Shown piece after piece: positions 1 through 5,894 of a stretch of DNA of 15,115 bases. How positions within the stretch are numbered: position 1 is the first letter of the stretch; the number at the start of each line of letters is the position of its first letter. Under the pieces are notes generated by a model, which was not told the DNA's origin, searched no databases, and worked only from the letters and a program-made list of their open reading frames with translations. Position numbers and translations under genes: made by a program. This stretch comes from Caldilineaceae bacterium (GTDB lineage: Bacteria > Chloroflexota > Anaerolineae > Caldilineales > Caldilineaceae), in contig JACSRH010000070.1 in assembly GCA_014879855.1 (NCBI GenBank), positions 1 through 15,115 on the forward strand, in the 5' to 3' direction.

Positions 1-563
1 TCTGGCAGGCGATGGAGCAGCTTGTGCGCGAGGGCAAGGTGCTCTACGTGGGCAGCAGCAACTTTGCCGCGCTCCACATCGCCCAGGCGCAGTTCGCCGC
101 GGAGAAGCGCCATTTCCTGGGGCTGGTCTCTGAGCAGAGCCTGTACAACCTTAACGCCCGCATGATCGAACTGGAGGTCATCCCCGCGTGTCAAGCCTTT
201 GGCCTGGGGCTGATTCCGTGGAGTCCGTTGGCGGGCGGTCTGCTGGGCGGCGCGCTGCAGCAGGTGAAGGAAGGGCGCCGCGCAGCCGAGCGCATCCAGC
301 AGGCTGTCGAGAAGCATCACGCTCAGCTCGCAGCCTACGAGGCGCTCTGCGCGGAGATCGGCGAGGCGCCGGCCAACGTGGCGCTGGCGTGGATGCTCCA
401 CAACGCGGCGGTGACCGCGCCGATCATCGGCCCGCGCACGCTGGCGCAGTACGACGAGACGCTGCGTGCGGTGGAGATCCTGCTGGCGCCGGAAGTGCTT
501 CAGCGCCTCGACGCCATCTGGCCCGGACCAGGCGGCGCCGCGCCTGAGGCGTATGCGTGGTAA
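1..563 (+). CDS. Aldo/keto reductase, C-terminal part (5' end outside window)
   Basis: The open frame enters from the left edge (first full codon at position 3) and ends at TAA 561-563, giving about 186 C-terminal residues of a family usually 310-340 long. Visible hallmarks are the LVREGKVLYVGSSNF segment of the aldo/keto reductase barrel, then SEQSLYNL, the GLIPWSPLAGGLL strand-loop, and the NADPH-side segment APIIGPRTLAQYDETLRA. These are typical NAD(P)H-dependent oxidoreductases acting on aldehydes or sugars in the cytoplasm. The catalytic Tyr/Asp/Lys/His tetrad lies in the missing N-terminal half, so activity cannot be judged. The ATG at 12 is internal and is not the start. The gene converges on the minus-strand DUF411 gene, with an inverted repeat between them. 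The family call is firm; the substrate is unknown. Confidence 0.9.
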   Translation, partial: WQAMEQLVREGKVLYVGSSNFAALHIAQAQFAAEKRHFLGLVSEQSLYNLNARMIELEVIPACQAFGLGLIPWSPLAGGLLGGALQQVKEGRRAAERIQQAVEKHHAQLAAYEALCAEIGEAPANVALAWMLHNAAVTAPIIGPRTLAQYDETLRAVEILLAPEVLQRLDAIWPGPGGAAPEAYAW

Positions 564-566
564 ATA

Positions 567-641
567 GACCGCGGATGCGGCGGATTAGGCGGATTGACGC
601 GGATCGATCAAAATCCGCGTCAATCCGCCGCATCCGCGGTC
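567..641. repeat. Long imperfect inverted repeat between convergent genes
   Basis: The left arm (567-604, 38 nt) and right arm (613-641, 29 nt) are reverse complements except that the left arm carries 9 extra bases (a repeated GGCGGATTA-type unit). The 8-nt loop is CGATCAAA. It sits between the ends of the aldo/keto reductase and DUF411 genes and could act as a bidirectional transcription stop, although neither side has a strong T-run. The GCGGATT-type units resemble dispersed palindromic repeats. Confidence 0.8.
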
Positions 642-648
642 GATTGTT

Positions 649-1119
649 CTACCGGTAGCTGCTGTAGACCTGCGCGCCGCTGCCGTCGAAGGCGAGCACA
701 TCATAGGGCTGCGCGGGCATGCCGGGCACTTCCATGCCGGGCGAGCCGATGGGCATCCCCGGCACCGCCAGGCCGATGACAGCCGGGCGCTCGGCCAGCA
801 GCTTCTGAATGTCGCCCGCGGGGACATGTCCTTCGATTACATAGCCATCCACGATGGCTGTGTGGCAGGTCTGGAGATCGCGTGGCACCTGGTAGCGGGT
901 TTTGACTTCGCTGAGGTCGTCGAGGTCTTGCGCTTCGACGGTGAAGCCATGTTTCTCCAGGTGCTCGATCCAGTCGCCACAGCAGCCTCAGGTTGGCGTT
1001 TTGTAGACGACGACGGTGTGGGGCGCGGTCGCAGCCTCCGGGCCGGGCGGCTGCGCAGGTGCTGTACACGCCCACAACAGCCATACCCCTAGCACCACCG
1101 TCAGCAAAGTTCGACGCAT
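649..1119 (-). CDS. DUF411 lipoprotein with in-frame UGA at the first Cys of CGCC (selenoprotein candidate or one-base pseudogene)
   Basis: Reading minus from ATG 1119-1117 to the stop at 649 gives 156 codons with one interruption: TGA at 988-990, codon 44. The ATG is preceded by a good Shine-Dalgarno sequence (AAAAGGAGC). Residues 1-18 form a signal peptide ending in a plausible lipobox (LWAC, Cys18), followed by a Pro/Ala linker. Next come VVVYKTPT, the UGA, then GCCGDWIEHLEKHGF, VPRDLQTCHTAIVDGYVIEGHVP and a Met/Gly/Pro-rich stretch (PGMPIGSPGMEVPGMP). This order matches the DUF411 family, whose members carry TPTCGCC; several lie near copper or other metal genes. The UGA falls exactly on the first Cys, leaving a U/C-x-x-C pair with Cys47. 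Codon use and homology are intact on both sides. Either selenocysteine is inserted, or a single TGC/TGT-to-TGA change (or read error) has killed the gene. No convincing SECIS hairpin was found by eye. Confidence 0.85.
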
Positions 1120-1185
1120 TTTTTGCTCCTTTTCATACGGGCGCCTCAGTTTCATCCGATGCAGCCACAGGTTCGCTTTCCGCGC

Positions 1186-1213
1186 ATTGTACCATTGGCG
1201 CTGTCTTTTTCAG
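1186..1213 (-). promoter_or_regulatory. Putative sigma70-type promoter of the DUF411 gene
   Basis: On the minus strand, CTGAAA (1208-1213) and TACAAT (1186-1191) are separated by 16 nt, about 67 nt upstream of the DUF411 ATG. The -10 box matches 5 of 6 consensus bases and the -35 box 4 of 6. It is a moderate candidate chosen by eye. Confidence 0.35.
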
Positions 1214-1278
1214 ACTACGGTGGTGAAATTGCTTACAACGAGGCTACGCACAATATCACTCCTCTGCTGATTTGCTTT

Positions 1279-1650
1279 TCAAACATGTTGATCGACCAAA
1301 ATCGGATTGCCATCCGGGTCGACAGCAACGAAGCTGGCCGGTCCGGTTGTGCTCTCGTCCGCTTCTTGGACCAACGGGACGCCTTGCGCCTTCAATTGGC
1401 GCTGCAACTCGCGCACGTCAGTAAAAGCGGCGAGCTGCTGCGCATTGCTGTCCCAGCCGGGGTTGAATGTCAGAATATTCTTTTCAAACATGCCTTGAAA
1501 AAGCCCGATGACGTGATCTCCATTCTTCAAGATCAGCCAGTTCTGCGTGGCATCGCCGCCGAAGATCTTGAAGCCGAACTTCTCGTAGAAGCTCCGCGAA
1601 ACCTCGATATCCCGCACCGCCAGGCTGACAGAAAACGCGCCAAGCTCCAT
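1279..1650 (-). CDS. VOC (glyoxalase/dioxygenase superfamily) protein, single domain
   Basis: This 123-residue protein starts at ATG 1650-1648 behind a strong AAGGAGA Shine-Dalgarno and stops at TGA. It shows the paired beta-alpha-beta-beta-beta layout of the vicinal oxygen chelate fold: FSVSLAVRDIEVSRSFYEKFGFKIF opens the first module, and the C-terminal module ends in FVAVDPDGNPILVDQ, where a metal-ligand Glu often stands but here reads Val-Asp. Family members include glyoxalase I-like enzymes, antibiotic-binding proteins and thiol-transfer resistance enzymes; the sequence does not say which. Gene order (downstream of the YcaQ-like gene, upstream of DUF411, all minus) suggests a stress or resistance neighbourhood. 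No specific substrate is claimed. Confidence 0.88.
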   Translation of the reverse strand: MELGAFSVSLAVRDIEVSRSFYEKFGFKIFGGDATQNWLILKNGDHVIGLFQGMFEKNILTFNPGWDSNAQQLAAFTDVRELQRQLKAQGVPLVQEADESTTGPASFVAVDPDGNPILVDQHV

Positions 1651-1728
1651 AATGTTCTCCTTATCTCATTCAGCAATCACAGCCAAGTTCATCTGATAGC
1701 CCACCGAGACTATCTTCTGCAGTCATCG

Positions 1729-2982
1729 TTATGCTCCGTGCAACAAGAGCGAGCCAGCGCGTCGGCGTAACAACGGTTCGCCGATCGCCTGTGCGTCCAG
1801 TTTGCTTGCACCTAGAAAAGTGACGAAGCGCGCAAACCCGCGGGCCAACGCCTCGGCAAATGCTTCATCGCTGCCCAATGCCTGATCCTCCAACCACAGA
1901 CCCAGGATGACGAGGGTTTTGGTCGCCCGGTCGAGTTTGCTGTCGAAGCGGGCGACGAGCCGGTCGCCCCATAGAATCGGCAACGTGTAGTAGCCAAACT
2001 TGCGTTGGTGTTCGGGCTTGTACACCTCCCACACGTAGTCGAAACCGAACAGAACCTTGGCCCGCCCGCGCGCGCTGACGTGATCGAGCGGTGCAAGGAA
2101 GACGACCTCCTCAGTCGTAGTCGTCGCCAGCGGCGCCCACGCCTTCGGCACGCGCCCCATGCTCAAATCGTAGAGCAGACCGGCGTCGCCAGCGAGCGCG
2201 TAGTGCACCGCCTTCCAGCCCTCAACCTGGACCTCGATGAGTTCCCCATCAGCCAGCAGCGCTTCGATGATCTGCCTGGCGCTGCCAAATGGCACGCCGC
2301 GGTGATACGAATCGCTCACACGATTCATCCGCGTCAGGCTAGAGAAGCTGACATCCTTTTTGATCAAGAAGCGGTCGGCCTCGCGCTCGCTGCTCTCACG
2401 AATGAGATGTGCAGGCGCGACCGTTTCGGTGAGGGCGTAGACGCGCTCAAAATTCTCGCGGTGGTGCGTCATCACTTCACCGGTGAGCCACAAGTAATAC
2501 AAAGCCAGGGCACTGTCCTTGCGCCCGCGATAGCTGTCCGTCCGTGTCCGCGTCGCCATCTTGAAATCGCGGTTGCTCACAGCACCGCGCTCCTGCAAGG
2601 TGGCTCGCATTTCGACGATGGCTGCGGCATGCTCATGGGCGATGCTGTGAAGTCGTGCGTTGCTATCGCGCTCACGGCGCATGACCACGCGCCAGTGCGG
2701 CAACTCATCCATAGGGCGCACGGCCAGCCAGCCGCCCCAGTCAAAGAATTTACGCTGCTGGTATGCTGCCTTCTCCCACATGCCCGGCGTGTAATCGATG
2801 ACGCGGCTGTGCAGCTTGATATCCTGGCTGCGCGCGAGTATCTGCAGCGGGTCGAGCTGCAAATACTCCATTGCAGCCATGGCCTGTTCCGTGCCCAGGA
2901 TGCCTTGCCAGCGCCGCCCGGGCCACAGACCCTGCTTGCCGAGGATGAAGCGCCGAGCTGTGTCGATGTCAATGGTTAGCAT
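1729..2982 (-). CDS. YcaQ-type (AlkX) winged-helix DNA glycosylase homologue
   Basis: This 417-residue protein runs from ATG 2982-2980 to TAA 1729-1731. It belongs to the HTH_42 / AlkZ-YcaQ family of DNA glycosylases, which remove alkylated bases and unhook interstrand crosslinks. The N-terminal helix has YLQLDPLQILARSQD (residues 40-54), giving the Q-aliphatic-D motif at Q42-L43-D44 that marks the YcaQ branch; AlkZ itself uses Q-aliphatic-Q. Further family segments are RKFFDWGGWLAVRPMDELPHWR (78-98, with winged-helix repeats following) and FLAPLDHV...VLFGFDYVWEVY...KFGYYTLPILWGDRLVARFDSKLDR (about 295-352). A weak GCGGGAT precedes the start. It lies 24 nt after the broken VOC gene and before the small VOC gene. 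Family membership is clear; repair activity is inferred from the intact motif. Confidence 0.88.
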   Translation of the reverse strand: MLTIDIDTARRFILGKQGLWPGRRWQGILGTEQAMAAMEYLQLDPLQILARSQDIKLHSRVIDYTPGMWEKAAYQQRKFFDWGGWLAVRPMDELPHWRVVMRRERDSNARLHSIAHEHAAAIVEMRATLQERGAVSNRDFKMATRTRTDSYRGRKDSALALYYLWLTGEVMTHHRENFERVYALTETVAPAHLIRESSEREADRFLIKKDVSFSSLTRMNRVSDSYHRGVPFGSARQIIEALLADGELIEVQVEGWKAVHYALAGDAGLLYDLSMGRVPKAWAPLATTTTEEVVFLAPLDHVSARGRAKVLFGFDYVWEVYKPEHQRKFGYYTLPILWGDRLVARFDSKLDRATKTLVILGLWLEDQALGSDEAFAEALARGFARFVTFLGASKLDAQAIGEPLLRRRAGSLLLHGA

Positions 2983-3006
2983 ATCCCGCCAGGAGTGTGC
3001 TATCGG

Positions 3007-3604
3007 TCAACCTGCTGGCGGCTGCACGATCTTGAATGTTGCACCAAACGGGTCCATCAGGGCTGCAATCCGCCCAAAGGGCGAATCGTCGATAGCACCC
3101 ATCACCTTGCCCCCGTGTTTGACCACCGTTGCCACGGTTGCATCGGCATTGGCGACCGTGAAATAGCTGACCCACCGGGCAGGCATCGCGCCCCACGCCG
3201 GGTCAATCTGCATGATGCCGGCCAACTGTTCCTCGCCATGTTTGAGCACGTAATATTCCATCCCACCTGGCATCGGGTCGGCAGTTGCGCCCAGCAAGGC
3301 CTGATAAAAATCGCGCACGCGTTTGGCATCGGGTGTGTACAACTCGTGCCAGGCGGTTGACCCCGGCTCGTTTGTCACCTGCCAGCCAACATGCGAACCC
3401 GCCTGCCACAGGCTGAACGGCGCGCCGGTGGGGTCTTCAAGATGGACCATGCTGCCGAGTGTAGCCGCCGTATTCGGGTCCGCCGATGTCGTATTGCCAA
3501 TCGAAGACAGCATGATAGAAGGTGCGCGCTGCTTCAGCGTCGGGCGCGGCGTGGTCGGTCCATGTCGGTGTGCCAGCCGGTTTCGCCTGTAAGTGTGTCG
3601 TCAT
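3007..3604 (-). pseudogene. Two-domain VOC family gene broken by internal deletion plus frameshift
   Basis: The gene starts well: AAAGGAGA Shine-Dalgarno, ATG at 3604-3602, then MTTHLQAKPAGTPTWTDHA and EAARTFYHAVFDWQYDIGGPEYGGYT, a standard N-terminal VOC module. The frame then runs into TGA at 3437-3439 after 55 codons. From about 3460 the homology continues in another frame: LGSMVHLEDPTGAPFSLWQAG, then a whole second VOC module (WHELYTPDAKRVRDFYQALLG ... GRIAALMDPFGATFKIVQPP) ending at 3007. In intact relatives some 50-60 residues lie between GGYT and the GRM-x-DPTGA segment; they are missing here. The junction falls near 3453-3462. A full-length relative would be about 260 residues. The C-terminal part could be re-initiated internally (ATG 3513-3511), but its first domain would be incomplete, so a functional product is unlikely. 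Confidence 0.82.
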
Positions 3605-3694
3605 GATCTTCTCCTTTGCGATTGAGAATTGCCTATCTTACGCTCGTCATTGTTACATCGAACCGTCAACGATGCATCCAGGCACCGCGATGGC

Positions 3695-4063
3695 CTACGT
3701 GCTTGTATACCCAACCTGGGCACGCTTTGGGGCGATCAGTTTCCACGCGGTGCACAAATGATGCGCCAACTCGTCTGTGCTAATCTCCGTCAGATCGATC
3801 CCAACCCAGCCGCGCACCCCCACATAGGGTGGTTTGAAAAACTTCACCGGCGCGGCGTCGATCAACATCGCCTGGGCGCCGGGCGGCACAGGTATCCATA
3901 CGGCAATACGCCCATCACGGTGATGGTTGTTGGCGAACATGGCGAATACCTTCTTGCCGACAAAAAAGGTCGGTTCTCCATGCGAGAGCCGTTCCGCCGT
4001 CGCAGGGAGCGCCAGGCAGATCTCACGAACTCGCTGTAAATGAGGCGTGATGCTACAGTCCAT
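3695..4063 (-). CDS. MmcQ/YjbR family DNA-binding-like protein
   Basis: This 122-residue protein has its start chosen at ATG 4063-4061, two nucleotides after the TAA of the DinB-family gene; a longer frame exists upstream but covers the end of that gene. It contains the YjbR family pattern: an N-terminal helix (LQRVREICLALP), SHGEPTFFVGKKVFAMFANN, then GRIAVWIPVPPGAQAMLI and FFKPPYVGVRGWVGIDL with a terminal helix. The family has a CyaY/YjbR-like double-wing fold; DNA binding has been proposed, but the role is poorly defined. No Shine-Dalgarno is visible, so translation is probably coupled to the DinB-family gene. About 90 nt separate it from the broken VOC gene downstream. Confidence 0.85.
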   Translation of the reverse strand: MDCSITPHLQRVREICLALPATAERLSHGEPTFFVGKKVFAMFANNHHRDGRIAVWIPVPPGAQAMLIDAAPVKFFKPPYVGVRGWVGIDLTEISTDELAHHLCTAWKLIAPKRAQVGYTST

Positions 4064-4065
4064 GA

Positions 4066-4542
4066 TTATGGTTTCAGCGTGCACAAGGCCTGGCGAATCT
4101 CGCCCAGGTGATAGGCGGTATGGACGATGGTGGCGATGGCGCCGCCGATCTGCTGTTCGCTGGACCACTCGGTCGTAGCGCCGATGAGTGCTTTGATGCG
4201 ATCATAGCTTTCACGCAAGGCTGCCTTGAGTGCATCCCATTCGGCCGGCGTCACGGCGTTCGTCTCGCGCCAGATTTTGCCCCAGTCCTGTCGCTCGAAC
4301 TGCTGTGTCCGCACGACCTTTTCCAGTACGTCAAGATAGAAGGTCACATGCTTGACCTGGGCCGCCAGCGTCGCGCACTTGCCGCCTACGGGCGTCGACG
4401 CCTCTGCGGCCGAGATCGTTGCCAGCGTTTCAAACAGGGATGTGCCTTTGTCGAGATAAAAGCCATGCACGTTGTCGAAGGTTTCGTCGAGCAGGGCATA
4501 CAGCGCGTTGGTGAAATGATCAGGCTGAATCTGGGTAGACAT
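4066..4542 (-). CDS. DinB/YfiT-family four-helix-bundle protein
   Basis: This 158-residue protein starts at ATG 4542-4540 behind GAGGG. An upstream in-frame start at 4617 is rejected because it would cover the promoter. The DinB fold is a four-helix bundle with a three-histidine metal site; here H65 (QVKHVTFYLDVL) and the HTAYH pair H141/H145 (HTAYHLGEIRQAL) fit it. The family is named after the damage-inducible dinB of Bacillus subtilis and includes thiol transferases and uncharacterised metalloproteins; it is unrelated to DNA polymerase IV. The gene has its own consensus promoter with a GAAC-N4-GTTC palindrome and is followed closely by the YjbR gene, so the two are likely cotranscribed. 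The exact reaction is unknown. Confidence 0.87.
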   Translation of the reverse strand: MSTQIQPDHFTNALYALLDETFDNVHGFYLDKGTSLFETLATISAAEASTPVGGKCATLAAQVKHVTFYLDVLEKVVRTQQFERQDWGKIWRETNAVTPAEWDALKAALRESYDRIKALIGATTEWSSEQQIGGAIATIVHTAYHLGEIRQALCTLKP

Positions 4543-4588
4543 AATCCCTCTGGACTTCGTCAAAATCTCTGGAGCACAGGAAGTACAA

Positions 4589-4617
4589 ATTGTAGAACTT
4601 TTGTTCTGTTTTGTCAA
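4589..4617 (-). promoter_or_regulatory. Consensus sigma70-type promoter of the DinB-family gene
   Basis: On the minus strand, TTGACA (4612-4617) and TACAAT (4589-4594) are exactly 17 nt apart, starting directly after the TAG of the AlkZ-like gene. The predicted transcript would start near 4582, giving a leader of about 40 nt before ATG 4542. The -35 box is perfect and the -10 box has one mismatch. Confidence 0.75.
4594..4607 (-). promoter_or_regulatory. SOS-box-like operator (AGAACAAAAGTTCT) inside the DinB-family promoter
   Basis: A perfect 14-nt palindrome, GAAC-N4-GTTC flanked by A/T, fills the spacer and touches the -10 box. This is the core of the LexA (DinR) box of Gram-positive bacteria. 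A repressor bound there would block RNA polymerase. A second palindrome, TACAAATTGTA, overlaps the -10 (4584-4594). LexA binding is inference; no lexA gene is in the window. Confidence 0.5.
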
Positions 4618-5685
4618 CTACTTGATCACGACGGGCATACCCAGGAATTCGCCATAACGGGCGGCAGCAGCGTCGAGCGCGTGGTTTTCTGTGGCGGTCA
4701 AGGTTCGGAACGGCGCGCATTCGATCACGACAGCGCCCTTCTTCATTGTGCGCTTCCAAACGCCTGTAACAGCGCCAGCGATGACTATTGTGGGGTTGAA
4801 TACACCGTTGCCGCCAGGACAGATGCGTTGGGCGTGGGCCGGATCGAGCACGGCGCTGCGGTCACCGTAGCCAAGGATATATTCGTCGAAACCGGGCAGC
4901 AAATGGAGCGGTTGTAGACCGTCGACGTGGTCTTGCAGATCGCGCTCCATCCAGTAGACACGGTCGGCAATAGTCGCCTGGCATAGATCCCTCCCGGCTG
5001 CCGCCAGGCCCGTTTTGGCTTCTGCCGCCGTCAGCCCTGCCCACCGCATCAGGTCTTGCACTGTGGCCGGCCCATGGCCGACAAAGTAGCGCCTGGTGAG
5101 TTCAGCCAGTGCCGCGTCTCCCGCCAAACTGGGCGTCGGCGGAACCCATTCGTCGAGCAGCGTAAAGGTTTGCTGTTTTCCCCTAAGGACGCCAAAGCAG
5201 ATCAGCCCATCTTGCGCGGCCCGCACGAGAATGTGGTAGCCGCGCTGGCCGGCTGTGGCGATGTTGGCCTGCTCCAGCGTTTGCTGCAATTCTGCGCGGG
5301 TCAACTGCTTACCGCCCTGCAAGGCTTTGGCCAACACCTCCTGGCTGCGGGCAAAGATCACTTCGTCCAGTTCAAGCTGGCGGTAGCGCCCGGCGGACTG
5401 TGCGATCACCCGTGGGGTGAGGAGGGCAAGGAGCCAGCGAGCATCTTGCGCGGCGACAAAATGGAGCGTGCCGCGCATCGGCCACGTGCGCACGATCGTG
5501 CGATCGGCTAGTGCCTGTTCGACGCTGTGTCTGGTCGCGCTGACCATGCGCAGTCCAATCGACCAGAGTGCGCCGTCATAGTCCTGGGCTTGCAGTGCGC
5601 TCAGCCAGCCTACGACAGCGCCTGGCTGGGTAAAGGTTGGGTAGACAATACCTTGGTTTGCCAGTCGTGACAGGGCGATATTCAT
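4618..5685 (-). CDS. AlkZ-type winged-helix DNA glycosylase homologue
   Basis: From ATG 5685-5683 this encodes 355 residues. A TTG two codons upstream is possible, but the family typically opens with M-x-L-x-R-L-x-NQG, as here (MNIALSRLANQG). It belongs to the HTH_42 family. The helix GWLSALQAQDYDGALWSIGLR carries Q32-A33-Q34, the Q-x-Q arrangement of AlkZ, which excises crosslinked or bulky alkylated purines. Other family segments are TWPMRGTLHFV (67-77), GHGPATVQDLMRWAGL (winged helix, about 203-218) and LLPGFDEYILGYGDRS (262-277). It ends in TAG, abutting the -35 box of the DinB-family promoter. With the YcaQ-type gene 1.6 kb downstream, this strand carries both branches of the family. The central Ala of QAQ is smaller than the usual aliphatic residue, so activity is likely but not certain. 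Confidence 0.86.
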   Translation of the reverse strand: MNIALSRLANQGIVYPTFTQPGAVVGWLSALQAQDYDGALWSIGLRMVSATRHSVEQALADRTIVRTWPMRGTLHFVAAQDARWLLALLTPRVIAQSAGRYRQLELDEVIFARSQEVLAKALQGGKQLTRAELQQTLEQANIATAGQRGYHILVRAAQDGLICFGVLRGKQQTFTLLDEWVPPTPSLAGDAALAELTRRYFVGHGPATVQDLMRWAGLTAAEAKTGLAAAGRDLCQATIADRVYWMERDLQDHVDGLQPLHLLPGFDEYILGYGDRSAVLDPAHAQRICPGGNGVFNPTIVIAGAVTGVWKRTMKKGAVVIECAPFRTLTATENHALDAAAARYGEFLGMPVVIK

Positions 5686-5793
5686 GAGCAAGCCATCCTC
5701 CCGATGCGCCTGGCTGAGCAGATACGTCTAAAGATCATCATGACACATCCTCTATCAATCTGCAAAGAGCCGATTTTTTTAAGGTTCGCCCCA

Positions 5794-5822
5794 TTGACAA
5801 ATGTGAATCATCGTGATATTTT
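5794..5822 (+). promoter_or_regulatory. Strong sigma70-type promoter of the dehydrogenase/transport locus
   Basis: TTGACA (5794-5799) and TATTTT (5817-5822) are separated by 17 nt in an AT-rich island within GC-rich surroundings, leaving a leader of about 65 nt before GTG 5895. It is the best promoter seen upstream of the plus-strand locus. Confidence 0.7.
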
Positions 5823-5859
5823 GTGAATGCACTAAATTGAATTTATTGTAACAAATGTG
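5797..5859 (+). promoter_or_regulatory. Repeated half-sites over the E1 promoter (putative operator)
   Basis: ACAAATGTG occurs at 5797-5805 and again at 5851-5859, 54 bp apart (about five helical turns). TGTGAAT occurs at 5802-5808 and 5822-5828, 20 bp apart (two turns). The first ACAAATGTG overlaps the -35 box, and the second TGTGAAT starts at the last base of the -10 box and runs past it. Helically phased repeats around a promoter suggest binding of a substrate-responsive regulator. None is encoded in the window. Confidence 0.35.
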
Positions 5860-5894
5860 CATAAGCCTGTCGTCCGAACTATGGAGATGTTGCT

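Noticed and set aside
930..987. A SECIS hairpin right after the DUF411 UGA
   Set aside because: Only weak foldbacks are visible (GCUGUG/CAUGGC with wobbles, short GG/CC pairs) and no clear G-starting apical loop at the expected distance; left as undecided rather than annotated.
988..990. Reading the DUF411 UGA as Trp or Gly through a changed genetic code
   Set aside because: TGA ends several intact genes in the window at exactly the expected family length, so it is a stop in this organism.
1123..1770. A 215-codon plus-strand frame across the small VOC gene and its flanks
   Set aside because: It overlaps the VOC gene antisense, has no recognisable domain and no good start signal.
2005..2979. 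A 324-codon plus-strand frame opposite the YcaQ-like gene
   Set aside because: The minus-strand protein has clear family motifs throughout; the plus-strand reading has none.
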